A stretch of 64,000 nucleotides of DNA from Rhodocyclales bacterium (GCA_016177805.1 JACOUN010000060.1:1-64000); one strand, 5' to 3'. Numbered from the stretch's first letter, positions 8,381-18,456 are shown. Notes: generated by a model from the letters alone, not told the origin. Program-made: numbers and translations.

Positions 8381-11300
8381 ACTTCTCCGCCTGGTCCATC
8401 CGCAACCCGGTGCCGGCGCTGCTGCTGTTCGCGCTGCTGACGCTGCTGGGCCTGGGCGCCTTCCGCGCGCTGGGCATACAGAACTTCCCCGACATCGAAC
8501 TCCCGACCATCGTCATCCGCGCCAGCTACGAAGGGGTGGCCCCCACCCAGCTCGAAACCGAAGTGGCGCGCAAGATCGAGGATCAGGTCGCCACCCTGGG
8601 TGGCATCGAACACATCAACTCGACGCTGACCGACGGTTCGGCGGTGATCGTGGTGCAGTTCGAGCTGGAAAAGAACACCGAAGTCGCGCTCAACGAGGTG
8701 CGCAACGCGGTCGACAGCGTGCGCGCCGACCTGCCCGCCGCGATGCGCGACCCGGTGGTGTCGAAGGTCACCACCTCGGGCAGCGCCATCCTGACCTACG
8801 CGGTGCGCTCCGAACGCATGGACGAAGAAGCACTGTCGTGGTTCGTGGACAACGACGTGTCCAAGGCGCTGCTGGCGGTCAAGGGGGTGGGCAAGGTGGC
8901 GCGGGTCGGCGGCGTGGACCGCGAAGTACAGGTCGAACTGCTGCCCGACCGCATGGCGGCGCTACGCGTGACGGCGGCGGACGTGTCGAACCGCTTGCGC
9001 CAGGTGCAGGTGGATGCCTCGGGCGGGCGCGGCGACATCGGCGGCACCATACAGTCGGTGCGCACGCTGGGCGCGGCCGGCACGGTGGCCGACATCGCGG
9101 CGCTGGAAATCCCGCTGGCGGGCGGGCGGCGGGTGCGTATCGACGCAGTGGCGACGGTACGCGACGGCATCGCCGAACGCGGCACCATCACCCTGCTCGA
9201 CGGCCAGCCGGTGGTGGGCGTGGAGATCACCCGCATCAAGGGCGCCAGCGAAGTGGCGGTGGCCGATGCGGTGCGGTTGGCGGTCGACGCCTTGCAGGCC
9301 CGCCACCCGCAGGTGGTGATCGAAGAAGCCTACAACACCGTCGAGCCGGTGCAGGACAACTTCGACGGCTCGATGATGCTGCTCTACGAAGGCGCGGCGC
9401 TGGCGGTGCTGGTGGTGTGGTGGTTCCTGCGCGACTGGCGCGCCACGCTGGTGTCGGCGGCGGCATTGCCGCTGTCCATCATCCCCACCTTTCTCGCCAT
9501 GCAGTACCTCGGCTTCAGCCTCAACACCCTGACCCTGCTGGCGCTCGCGCTGGTGGTCGGCATCCTGGTCGATGACGCGATCGTCGAGATCGAGAACATC
9601 GTGCGCCACCTGCGCATGGGCAAGACCCCGATCCAGGCCGCCACCGAAGCGGCCGACGAAATCGGCCTCGCGGTCATCGCCACCACCTTCACGCTGGTCG
9701 CGGTGTTCCTGCCCACCGCCTTCATGGGCGGGGTGCCGGGCAAGTTCTTCAAGCAGTTCGGCATCACCGCCGCGGTGGCGGTACTCGCCTCGCTGCTGGT
9801 CGCGCGCCTGCTCACGCCGATGATGGCCGCCTACCTGCTCAAACCCCACGGCGCCCAGCCCGCCGACAGCCGCTTGATGACGCACTACCTCGGCTGGGCC
9901 GGCTGGTGTCTCAAGCACCGCAAGACCACCACCGTGGCCGCGCTGGCGTTCTTCGCCGGCTCGCTGATGCTGGTGCCGCTGCTACCGACCGGCTTCGTGC
10001 CGGCCGCCGACCGCGCCCAGACCAAGGTCAGCATCGAAATGCAGCCCGGCAGCCCGCTGGCGGATACCTACGCGGTGGCCGAGCAGGCGCGCCGCCTGCT
10101 GATGGAAATGCCCGAAGTCACGCGCGTGTTCAGCGCCATCGGCAGCGCCACCAGCGGCGGCGGGCCGTTTGGCGGCAGCACCAGCAGCGACGTGCGCAAG
10201 GCCACGCTGACCGTGAACCTCGTGTCGCGCCACGATCGCGCCAAGCAAGGCGCGGTCGAAGCCGAAATCCGGAGCCGCATGGCGGTGCTGCCCGGCGCGC
10301 GGGTGTCGGTCGGCGCCGGCCACACCGGCGAAAACCTCAAGGTCACGCTGGCCGGCGAAGACGCCGCCGCGCTGCGCCTGGCCAGTGAGGCGGTGACCCG
10401 CGAACTGCGCACCCTGCCGGGCATCGGCAACGTCACCTCCGGCGCCAGCCTGCAACGCCCGGAAATCCACGTCACCCCCGACTACGCCCGCGCCGCCGAC
10501 CTGGGCGTCACCGCCAGCGCCATGGCCAGCGCCATCCGCGTCGCCACCGCCGGCGACTACGACGCCAACCTGCCCAAGCTCAACCTGCCGCAACGCCAGA
10601 TCCCGATCCGCGTGCGCCTCGACGCATCGGTGCGCGACGACCTCGACGCGGTACGCCAGCTCCGCGTCGCGGCCAACAGCGGTGAAGTGCCGCTCGAAGC
10701 CGTCGCCGAACTGCGCATGGGCAGCGGCCCGGCGCAGATCAACCGCTACGACCGCCAGCGCAACGTCAGCATCGACGTCGAACTCGGCAGCCGTCAGCTC
10801 GGCGAAGTCGTGGCGATGGTCGACCAACTCGCGGCGATCAAGACCCTGCCCCCCGGCATCAGCCACCCCGCCTCCGGCGACGCCGAACGCATGAACGAAC
10901 TATTCGGCAGCTTCGGCTCCGCCATGCTCATTGGCGTGCTGTGCATCTACGTGGTGCTGGTGCTGCTGTTCCACGACTTCCTGCAACCCGCCACCATCCT
11001 CGCCGCGCTGCCGCTGTCGGTCGGCGGCGCCTTCCTCGCCCTGCTGCTCACCCACAGCAGCTTCTCCATGCCCTCGGTCATCGGCCTGCTGATGCTGATG
11101 GGCATCGTCACCAAGAACTCCATCCTGCTGGTCGAATACGCCGTGATGGCGCGCCGCGAACACGGCCTCGGCCGCTACGCGGCCCTGATCGACGCCTGCC
11201 ACAAACGCGCCCGCCCCATCCTGATGACCACCATCGCCATGGGCGCCGGCATGTTCCCCATCGCACTCGGCCTCGGCGCCGAACCCAGCTTCCGCGCCCC

Positions 11301-11460
11301 CATGGCCATCGCCGTGATCGGCGGCCTGATCACCTCGACGCTGCTGAGTTTGCTGGTGATACCGGTGGTGTTCACCTACGTGGATGACCTGCTGGTGGGG
11401 CTGAAACGGGTCGCGGGGCGGCTGCATCGGGGGCATCGTGGGGTGGTGAAGGTAGGCTGA
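8377..11460 (+). CDS. RND efflux pump, HAE1/AcrB-like permease
   Basis: This 1027-residue inner-membrane proton-drug antiporter has the expected length of HAE1-type pumps. The first membrane helix follows NFSAWSIRNPVPALLLF. The proton-relay Asp pair is in the TM4 motif GILVDDAIVEIEN, and the second half repeats the layout with GIVTKNSILLVEYA. Substrate range cannot be read from the sequence; no local regulator flanks the operon. Codon use matches the neighbouring chromosomal genes. Confidence 0.95.
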   Translation: MNFSAWSIRNPVPALLLFALLTLLGLGAFRALGIQNFPDIELPTIVIRASYEGVAPTQLETEVARKIEDQVATLGGIEHINSTLTDGSAVIVVQFELEKNTEVALNEVRNAVDSVRADLPAAMRDPVVSKVTTSGSAILTYAVRSERMDEEALSWFVDNDVSKALLAVKGVGKVARVGGVDREVQVELLPDRMAALRVTAADVSNRLRQVQVDASGGRGDIGGTIQSVRTLGAAGTVADIAALEIPLAGGRRVRIDAVATVRDGIAERGTITLLDGQPVVGVEITRIKGASEVAVADAVRLAVDALQARHPQVVIEEAYNTVEPVQDNFDGSMMLLYEGAALAVLVVWWFLRDWRATLVSAAALPLSIIPTFLAMQYLGFSLNTLTLLALALVVGILVDDAIVEIENIVRHLRMGKTPIQAATEAADEIGLAVIATTFTLVAVFLPTAFMGGVPGKFFKQFGITAAVAVLASLLVARLLTPMMAAYLLKPHGAQPADSRLMTHYLGWAGWCLKHRKTTTVAALAFFAGSLMLVPLLPTGFVPAADRAQTKVSIEMQPGSPLADTYAVAEQARRLLMEMPEVTRVFSAIGSATSGGGPFGGSTSSDVRKATLTVNLVSRHDRAKQGAVEAEIRSRMAVLPGARVSVGAGHTGENLKVTLAGEDAAALRLASEAVTRELRTLPGIGNVTSGASLQRPEIHVTPDYARAADLGVTASAMASAIRVATAGDYDANLPKLNLPQRQIPIRVRLDASVRDDLDAVRQLRVAANSGEVPLEAVAELRMGSGPAQINRYDRQRNVSIDVELGSRQLGEVVAMVDQLAAIKTLPPGISHPASGDAERMNELFGSFGSAMLIGVLCIYVVLVLLFHDFLQPATILAALPLSVGGAFLALLLTHSSFSMPSVIGLLMLMGIVTKNSILLVEYAVMARREHGLGRYAALIDACHKRARPILMTTIAMGAGMFPIALGLGAEPSFRAPMAIAVIGGLITSTLLSLLVIPVVFTYVDDLLVGLKRVAGRLHRGHRGVVKVG

Positions 11461-11487
11461 ACTGCATGTGGAGTGCGGCGTGGCTGC

Positions 11488-11640
11488 TCCCTCCCCTTCA
11501 AGGGGGTGAGGATGGGGTTTCGGCGAGCACTGTGCTCGCCGCCAGCCGAACGACGACGCCTCCCGGCGCCGGCCACCGGGGTGGGGATGGGCTTAACCTG
11601 CGTCGCAGCAGCCCATCCCCCTCCTGACCGGGAGCCTCGG
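11488..11640. repeat. Dispersed intergenic repeat (copy 1)
   Basis: The block contains CCCCTTCAAGGGGG, GGGGATGGG-TTAACC and CCCATCCCCCTCCTGACC in order. The same words in the same order occur on the opposite strand at 35844-36010. This is an imperfect palindromic intergenic repeat without coding capacity. It fills most of the gap between the RND operon and the toxin-antitoxin operator. Confidence 0.6.
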
Positions 11641-11751
11641 CCTTGTTCCATAGCTTCGGCGGCGCGGTGCATAAGAGGCGTGGACAGCCGGATGTTGCCC
11701 AGGCAGGTCGTTGCCCGTCTTCATCGCAGTGGAACCTTACGCGCGTGTTGG

Positions 11752-11775
11752 TATCATTGATAGCGTTGCTATCAA
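11752..11775 (+). promoter_or_regulatory. Putative autoregulatory operator of the FitA/VapC-like module
   Basis: TATCA-T-TGATA (11752-11762) overlaps a perfect 8-bp inverted repeat TTGATAGC-GTT-GCTATCAA (11757-11775), ending 11 bp before the antitoxin start. RHH antitoxins usually repress their own promoter at such sites. The half-site TATCA/TGATA is the same as in the operator of the toxin-antitoxin pair inside the cas operon (16949-16980). Confidence 0.6.
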
Positions 11776-11786
11776 AGGAGTAGGCC

Positions 11787-12035
11787 ATGGCCGACATGGT
11801 GCTGAGAAATCTGGACGACGATCTGAAGCAGCGCTTGCGCGAGCGCGCGGCCAAACATGGCCGTTCGATGTCGGCTGAATTGCGCGCCATCGTGGCAGAG
11901 GCGCTGGCGCGCCCCGAGCCGACCGACCCGGTCGAAGAGTTCAAACGGCTCGCGGCCAAGGTGCGTGGGTTGAGCGCCGGACGGCCGCAAACGCCGTCGG
12001 AGGAATTGCTGCGCCAGAGTCGGGACGAGCGATGA
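11787..12035 (+). CDS. FitA-like ribbon-helix-helix antitoxin
   Basis: The 82-residue protein has an N-terminal ribbon-helix-helix DNA-binding domain (MVLRNLDDDLKQRLRERA, then GRSMSAELRAIV), followed by an acidic/proline-containing tail that would wrap the toxin. This is the FitA/plasmid-stability family. It overlaps the toxin gene by ATGA, the usual coupled arrangement, and the palindromic operator sits directly upstream. It should neutralise the PIN toxin and repress the operon. Confidence 0.88.
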   Translation: MADMVLRNLDDDLKQRLRERAAKHGRSMSAELRAIVAEALARPEPTDPVEEFKRLAAKVRGLSAGRPQTPSEELLRQSRDER

Positions 12036-12457
12036 GGTGGGTGGTCGATGCCAGCGTTGCGGCCAAATGGTTTGCGCCCGAGCCTGATGCGGACGCGGCG
12101 CAACGGATACTGGGGAGCGAACTGTATGCCCCGGACCTGCTGTTTGCCGAAGTGGCCAACATCTTGTGGAAGAAGCAGCGGCGCGGTGAGCTGGCGGACG
12201 AGGTACCCGAGATCGCTGCCCGCATGTTGCTGGGCATAGGCGTACATGCGAGCCCCTGCGCCGACTTGATGCCCGAGGCGGCAGCGTTGGCCGCCCGCCT
12301 TGACCATCCGGCCTACGACTGCTTCTATCTGGCGCTGGCGGTGCGCCACGACATCGTCATGGTGACTGCCGATCTCCGTCTGGTCGCCCGCTGCCAGCAA
12401 CCGGACGTCACTGATCTGGGGCGCTTCATCCGGCCGCTGACAGCGTTCGAGCATTAA
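12032..12457 (+). CDS. PIN-domain toxin (VapC/FitB-like ribonuclease)
   Basis: The 141-residue protein is a PIN domain. It keeps the acidic metal-binding set: D6 (VVDASV), E40 (FAEVAN), D96 (YDCFYLALA) and D114 (TADLRL). VapC-type toxins cleave specific tRNAs or rRNA when the antitoxin is degraded; the target here is unknown. It lies 227 bp from the leader-distal end of the CRISPR array, transcribed towards it. The 12458-12684 gap shows no clear gene. Confidence 0.9.
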   Translation: MRWVVDASVAAKWFAPEPDADAAQRILGSELYAPDLLFAEVANILWKKQRRGELADEVPEIAARMLLGIGVHASPCADLMPEAAALAARLDHPAYDCFYLALAVRHDIVMVTADLRLVARCQQPDVTDLGRFIRPLTAFEH

Positions 12458-12684
12458 CCCAATCGATGCCGCAGGCTGACGCCGGCACGGCAGGCAAGGC
12501 TGCGGCGCCACCATAGCTGCGTGGCGCCTCCGCCTCCGCCTCGGGCTTGCGCGTGAAGCGGATGCGATCGAACAAATCGTGGGCGTGCCAATGGTGCATT
12601 TCCTGATCTGTCTGTCCGGCAGTGAAGCACCGGGGCCAAGGGTGCAACGGAACCGATTTCACGCGCGCGTTCTCTGTCCGGCTT

Positions 12685-14824
12685 CGGTTCATCCCCGCGC
12701 GAGCGGGGAACACGCAAGTGTGGCGCGGTAGGTGTCGTCGTCGAGCGGTTCATCCCCGCGCGAGCGGGGAACACGCGCGGCCATATACCCACGGCAGGTA
12801 GCCGTCGCGGTTCATCCCCGCGCGAGCGGGGAACACGACAGGCTGACCACAGTGCCGTATTTCCCGTACGGTTCATCCCCGCGCGAGCGGGGAACACCCT
12901 CCAGGCGGACCAATTTCCATCTCCCCTCCCGGTTCATCCCCGCGCGAGCGGGGAACACTTTGATTCTACCTGCATGGCTGGAGGCCCCGCCGGTTCATCC
13001 CCGCGCGAGCGGGGAACACGCAACGGTTCATCCCCGCGCGAGCGGGGAACACCGTCGCCGAAGTCGAGTGTTGCGAAGTGGGTACGGTTCATCCCCGCGC
13101 GAGCGGGGAACACCTGCACAAAGCCCGGCGAATCACAGCCAAAGACGGTTCATCCCCGCGCGAGCGGGGAACACTGGGGCAGCGGCATCGAGCAGATGTC
13201 CATCGGCGGTTCATCCCCGCGCGAGCGGGGAACACGGCCGCAATCATTGAGGTCAGGCGGGTTTGCTCGGTTCATCCCCGCGCGAGCGGGGAACACTGGT
13301 TAAGCCGGGCGGCCGTCGATGTAGATGGCGGTTCATCCCCGCGCGAGCGGGGAACACCTGATCCACAAGCCTCCATGCGTTGGCAATCTCGGTTCATCCC
13401 CGCGCGAGCGGGGAACACAGCGCTGTCTCGTATCCGCCCATCCCTTCCGTCGGTTCATCCCCGCGCGAGCGGGGAACACGACAGATTCCGGCGCTCGGCG
13501 AACTCCATCATCGGTTCATCCCCGCGCGAGCGGGGAACACCGGAAATCTGCCTCCTCCGACGCAAACCAGACCGGTTCATCCCCGCGCGAGCGGGGAACA
13601 CGTCGATGGCGGCCACGCCGAAATCCAAACGGACGGTTCATCCCCGCGCGAGCGGGGAACACGGCGCGATGCGTCGCCGGAGCGCGATTCCTGAGCGGTT
13701 CATCCCCGCGCGAGCGGGGAACACTCCTGCCCAGGCGGGCACCAGCACGCCAAGTCCGGTTCATCCCCGCGCGAGCGGGGAACACGCGGCGCTGGTGGCG
13801 GATCGCCCGGATATCGACGGTTCATCCCCGCGCGAGCGGGGAACACGCGCGGCTCAATTGCACTCGTTCAGGCATTTACGGTTCATCCCCGCGCGAGCGG
13901 GGAACACCTCTTTGCCGACCCCCGCCCTCCGTATGCCACCGGTTCATCCCCGCGCGAGCGGGGAACACCGGTCGGCACATCGGAAAAAGAAATCCGCCGC
14001 CGGTTCATCCCCGCGCGAGCGGGGAACACACGATCGGGCGGGCGCTTGTCTGGCAGTCCCACGGTTCATCCCCGCGCGAGCGGGGAACACGTATCGGCGG
14101 CAAGCACGAACAACACCGCGTGCGGTTCATCCCCGCGCGAGCGGGGAACACTACAGCAACCAGGACGGGGTCGCGATGATCTCCGGTTCATCCCCGCGCG
14201 AGCGGGGAACACATGAAAATCCGGCCCGTGGTGCCCACCGAACCCGGTTCATCCCCGCGCGAGCGGGGAACACGCATCAGCACGCTGAAAGCCGGGTTCT
14301 TTACGCGGTTCATCCCCGCGCGAGCGGGGAACACTAGCGCGACCCGCGTTTGAGTTGCGCGGCAAACGGTTCATCCCCGCGCGAGCGGGGAACACCGTCG
14401 AAAACGCGACGTAATCCATGCTGTGCTGGGTTCATCCCCGCGCGAGCGGGGAACACTGACGCACAACCCGTCGGTGCAGCGGATGCGCCGGTTCATCCCC
14501 GCGCGAGCGGGGAACACCTTGCTTGGATGGCGCACCGTCTGCGCTGTTGAACGGTTCATCCCCGCGCGAGCGGGGAACACGCTTGCGAAGCTCGCGGCGG
14601 AAGCAAGGGTAGAGGTTCATCCCCGCGCGAGCGGGGAACACTGATATTCAACTGCGTGGAAACAAACGGGCTGCGGTTCATCCCCGCGCGAGCGGGGAAC
14701 ACTGGCAACGGCAGTGCAAACAGCTTCGCGCTACCGGTTCATCCCCGCGCGAGCGGGGAACACGGGGCCAAATCGGGAGAAGGCGCGGAGTTTGACGGTT
14801 CATCCCCGCGCGAGCGGGGAACAC
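12685..14824 (-). CRISPR. Type I-E CRISPR array, 36 repeats, 35 spacers
   Basis: I count 36 copies of a 29-bp repeat, plus-strand form CGGTTCATCCCCGCG...GGGGAACAC with stem CCCCGC/GCGGGG. In crRNA sense (minus strand) it starts GTGTTCCCCGC and ends ATGAACCG, the type I-E 5' handle form, so the array is transcribed leftwards from the leader next to cas2. Most spacers are 32 nt (61-bp period). Exceptions: 33 nt at 12775-12807 and 13663-13695, 34 nt at 14518-14551, and only 4 nt (GCAA) at 13020-13023. Repeats are identical except the first plus-strand base: G at 14428 and A at 14613 instead of C. No degenerate terminal repeat is seen at the distal end. Confidence 0.98.
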
Positions 14825-14913
14825 ACTTCCTCTACCACCTTGATAAAACAAGGAAAAAATGAAGTCACAAATTCTACCAATCCAAGGCTACGACAGGGGG
14901 ATGGTTCGGATTG
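14825..14913 (-). promoter_or_regulatory. CRISPR leader with candidate IHF site
   Basis: The 89 bp between the cas2 stop codon and the first repeat are AT-rich compared with the surroundings. On the minus strand, TATCAAGGTGGTA (plus coordinates 14833-14845) matches the IHF consensus WATCAANNNNTTR at 12 of 13 positions, 9-21 bp from the leader-repeat junction. This is about where IHF bends the E. coli I-E leader for spacer insertion. No clear -35/-10 pair could be assigned for array transcription. Confidence 0.7.
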
Positions 14914-16117
<1,204 letters not shown>

Positions 16118-16126
16118 CCGGTTAAC

Positions 16127-16627
16127 TCAACTCTCGCCAGCGGCAGTCAACGCCGCGCTTACGGCGGTCTCGCCAAGGTAATGCCCGCCGTCGCGCATCT
16201 GGTCGATCAAGGGACGAACTTCCATCAACAGCCCCCGGCGCTTGGCAAGGATCAATATGCCGAGCGTGCCGATGACCTTGAGGCCGACAGCGCGCGCGTG
16301 CAGCACCGCCGCGCGGTCGTCCATGAGCAGGCCGGCGCCGATCTCGCGCGCACGGGTGATCGCGCTGGATTCGCCTGGGTCGAGCGGCCCCTCGTTGGCG
16401 GGGGCGGCGTCGGCGCAGCGGTGGATGTGGCCGGCGGCAAGCGCAGCCGCGATCCGTTGTGCATCGGGCAGCTTGGGGTGGGCAAGGCATTCATCCAGCA
16501 CCGTCGCGGTGACCTGGACATCGGCAAACAGCCGGGGCAGCAGATCCAGCCGGTTCAGCCGCCCCAGCGCGATGAGCGGCCCGGCGTCGGTTACGACCAC
16601 CGACGGGCGTTCAGTCGAAATCGGCAA
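16127..16627 (-). CDS. DUF3368 PIN-like toxin embedded in the cas operon
   Basis: This 166-residue protein is of the DUF3368 PIN-like family, normally paired with UPF0175 antitoxins. Acidic residues fit a nuclease site: D14 (TDAGPLIAL), E46 (LDECL), E86 (GESSAI) and D103/D104 (MDDRAA). It overlaps the antitoxin gene by 17 bp and ends 9 bp before cas1. It is not a normal part of I-E operons; its insertion separates interference genes from adaptation genes. RNase toxin activity is inferred from family and pairing only. Confidence 0.85.
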   Translation of the reverse strand: MPISTERPSVVVTDAGPLIALGRLNRLDLLPRLFADVQVTATVLDECLAHPKLPDAQRIAAALAAGHIHRCADAAPANEGPLDPGESSAITRAREIGAGLLMDDRAAVLHARAVGLKVIGTLGILILAKRRGLLMEVRPLIDQMRDGGHYLGETAVSAALTAAGES

Positions 16628-16934
16628 GCTCCCGCTCCAGTTCGTCGGCGGTGGTACGGATGACCGGGATGTCGTAGAGGCCGAGCAGATCGATCATTTC
16701 ACTGACCGAGCGCCCCGCCATGCGCGCAGCCCGGCTCAGCGAGATGCGCTCCTCGTCGAACAGATGGACGGCCAGCGCGACTGTCACGCCTTCCTTCAAC
16801 ATCACGTCGTCGAAAGGCACGGCAACGAACACCGGCGTGCCGTGCTTGGTGATCACGGACAGCTTGCCGGCCTCGGCGCCCCGGATCAGCTCGCCGGTGC
16901 GTTCTCGCAGGTCTCGTACGGTAAAAGTTTCCAT
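16611..16934 (-). CDS. UPF0175-type antitoxin with Phd/YefM-like N-terminus
   Basis: The 107-residue protein begins METFTVRDLRERTGELI and continues GKLSVITKHGTPVFVAVPF, a Phd/YefM-like DNA-binding fold. The C-terminal part (AVHLFDEERISLSRAARMAG, then GLYDIPVIRTT) is UPF0175. The fusion-like layout fits an antitoxin that both binds DNA and neutralises the DUF3368 protein. The start at 16934 was chosen because the palindromic operator lies immediately upstream and upstream residues run through it. Stop overlaps the toxin's start. Confidence 0.85.
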   Translation of the reverse strand: METFTVRDLRERTGELIRGAEAGKLSVITKHGTPVFVAVPFDDVMLKEGVTVALAVHLFDEERISLSRAARMAGRSVSEMIDLLGLYDIPVIRTTADELERELADFD

Positions 16935-16948
16935 GGCGGCGCCCCTCT

Positions 16949-16980
16949 TGATTTGTGCTATCAAATGATAGAACAAATCA
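16949..16980 (-). promoter_or_regulatory. 32-bp palindromic operator of the cas-embedded toxin-antitoxin pair
   Basis: A 15-bp inverted repeat with one mismatch around an AA centre (plus strand TGATTTGTGCTATCA-AA-TGATAGAACAAATCA) spans the cas6e stop codon and ends 14 bp before the antitoxin start. It is far more AT-rich than the surroundings. Its core CTATCA..TGATAG shares half-sites with the operator at 11752-11775. It is most simply an autoregulatory operator with an internal promoter; a promoter could not be defined unambiguously. Confidence 0.75.
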
Positions 16981-17691
16981 TGTCGCAGGACGAACAAGCA
17001 ACAAGCCGCAACCAAACGCCTTGGCACGTCCGATACCGTTCGCAAGCGTGGTCGCGAAACGCGCCGTGTCGGTTACGACCAACTCGCCCGCCAAGTCGAC
17101 CGTGCTGAAACGCAACTGACCACGCTTTCCCCCATGTTGCTCGTATGCGGCGACGGACACGGTCGACTCGTCCAGCGCGAATCCATGCTGCTCGGAGCGG
17201 CTGGTGAGCCAGTCGGTGCATGCAGCGAGAACCAGTTCGTAGAGTGGAGGAGGCGGATCAGGTTGGCCATCGGCCGTTATGCGGTCGGATGTCCACGCTC
17301 CCCAATTGGGCAGGCCGCGTGCCGCAAGCAAACGCTTTTTCGTGTCCATGACCACATCGTGGCGCTTCGCGCCCTTCTCGTCCGCGCGCGAAACCACCGG
17401 ATTGGCGCGCAGTTCGAAACTCAGCCGCGCGCCGCTCGGCACTTGCGGCCGGTATTCGCGGCACTGAACCTGCCAGGCGTCAGAATCGGGCCTTGGCGTA
17501 CGCTGCGACACCACATAGAAGCGGGGCAGACCGTCGGCGTCCCGCCGGCGGAACAGGAAGTCCCGCTCAGTTCCAACCGGCGAGGGGAAGAAGCGCCACA
17601 GCCACTGGTGTTCACAATAGGCTCCGCCCAGCCACTCGTGCGCGGCTCTGCGCTCGAAGCTGGGGTGAGGGGTGATCAAGCTGAAGTACAT
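16978..17691 (-). CDS. cas6e: Cas6e (CasE/Cse3) crRNA-processing endoribonuclease
   Basis: The 237-residue protein starts MYFSLITPHP and has the glycine-rich C-terminal loop GIGRAKAFGCGLLLVRP of Cas6e. The likely catalytic His is H28 in AYCEHQW. It cuts pre-crRNA at the base of the repeat hairpin, leaving the ATGAACCG handle, and stays in Cascade. The start at 17691 lies 2 bp beyond the cas5e stop; a longer in-frame version would overlap cas5e by 300 bp and is rejected. Confidence 0.95.
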   Translation of the reverse strand: MYFSLITPHPSFERRAAHEWLGGAYCEHQWLWRFFPSPVGTERDFLFRRRDADGLPRFYVVSQRTPRPDSDAWQVQCREYRPQVPSGARLSFELRANPVVSRADEKGAKRHDVVMDTKKRLLAARGLPNWGAWTSDRITADGQPDPPPPLYELVLAACTDWLTSRSEQHGFALDESTVSVAAYEQHGGKRGQLRFSTVDLAGELVVTDTARFATTLANGIGRAKAFGCGLLLVRPAT

Positions 17692-17693
17692 GT

Positions 17694-18452
17694 TCAGTCC
17701 TCCTTGCGGATCAATGCCACGTGCTCGCTGCGGTCGCCGAACTGCCAGCCCTTGCGACGCAGCGGACGATCCTTGCGGGTCACGGTCAGGTCCGGCGGAA
17801 GGCTGACGGCAATGCCTTGTCCCCAAGCGATGCGCTCGACCGGGGGCGGCAGTTCGAGCGATCCAATGCGCGCTGTGCCATTGAGCTTGACGATCGCTTC
17901 GGTCAGTTGCTCCAGATACCCGGCAAACGCCTGGTCCGCGCTGTCCGCGTCGATAATCTGCGGATGAAGCGGGGCGCCAGGCGGGCATGCCTTGCGTCCC
18001 AGGTAGAGGACGAAGCGTGGCTTGCGCAGTGCAGCGCCGAGGGCCTCAAGCGAATAAGGGCTACTGTCGCTTGCCTGAACCGCGACCAGGAAACCGGCAT
18101 CCTGCCGATAGTCGCGGGTGGACAGGATGGTGTTGAGGTCGTGCCGGGGGATGGCCAGTTCATCGCGCCGTGAGGCATGCGGGCGCTTCTTCAGGCTGGC
18201 CTGACCGGGCACCTGTGCGGTGTGATAGTCGCGCAGCAGCTTGCCCGACGATTGCACTCCTATCGCGTAGCCGTATGCATCCCGGAGCTTGGCGTGGGCG
18301 GCCTCGTCCTCGCGGCGCAGGCCGAGTGCCGCACCCAGCAAACCGACAAGGGCGGAGATGCCGGGGTAATCGTGGCTCGGCCGGTATTCCCCGACTGCGG
18401 TGTCGCCCCATGCCGACAGCGGTGCCTGGAGTTGAAAGACCAGTAGCGTCAT
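17694..18452 (-). CDS. cas5e: Cas5e (CasD) Cascade subunit
   Basis: The 252-residue RAMP protein starts MTLLVFQLQAPLSAWGDTAV and continues YRPSHDYPGISALVGLLGAALG, the hallmark Cas5e N-terminus. It caps the 5' handle of the crRNA and contacts Cse1. It begins 4 bp after the cas7e stop codon and is followed after 2 bp by cas6e, consistent with a single transcript. Confidence 0.96.
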   Translation of the reverse strand: MTLLVFQLQAPLSAWGDTAVGEYRPSHDYPGISALVGLLGAALGLRREDEAAHAKLRDAYGYAIGVQSSGKLLRDYHTAQVPGQASLKKRPHASRRDELAIPRHDLNTILSTRDYRQDAGFLVAVQASDSSPYSLEALGAALRKPRFVLYLGRKACPPGAPLHPQIIDADSADQAFAGYLEQLTEAIVKLNGTARIGSLELPPPVERIAWGQGIAVSLPPDLTVTRKDRPLRRKGWQFGDRSEHVALIRKED

Positions 18453-18456
18453 GGCT

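Noticed and set aside
12426-12599. Short minus-strand frame beginning MHHWHAHDLFDRIRF next to the array end
   Set aside because: It reads somewhat like protein but overlaps the PIN toxin gene end, has no clear ribosome-binding site and no family I recognise; it may be a gene remnant.
12732-14644. Long open frames across the CRISPR array with repeated SSPRERGT / HPRASGEH peptides
   Set aside because: They are translations of the 29-bp repeats and change content with each spacer; they are not proteins.
16978-17988. Long 336-codon version of Cas6e
   Set aside because: The extra 99 codons overlap cas5e and do not resemble Cas6e; the start at 17691 gives the family N-terminus.
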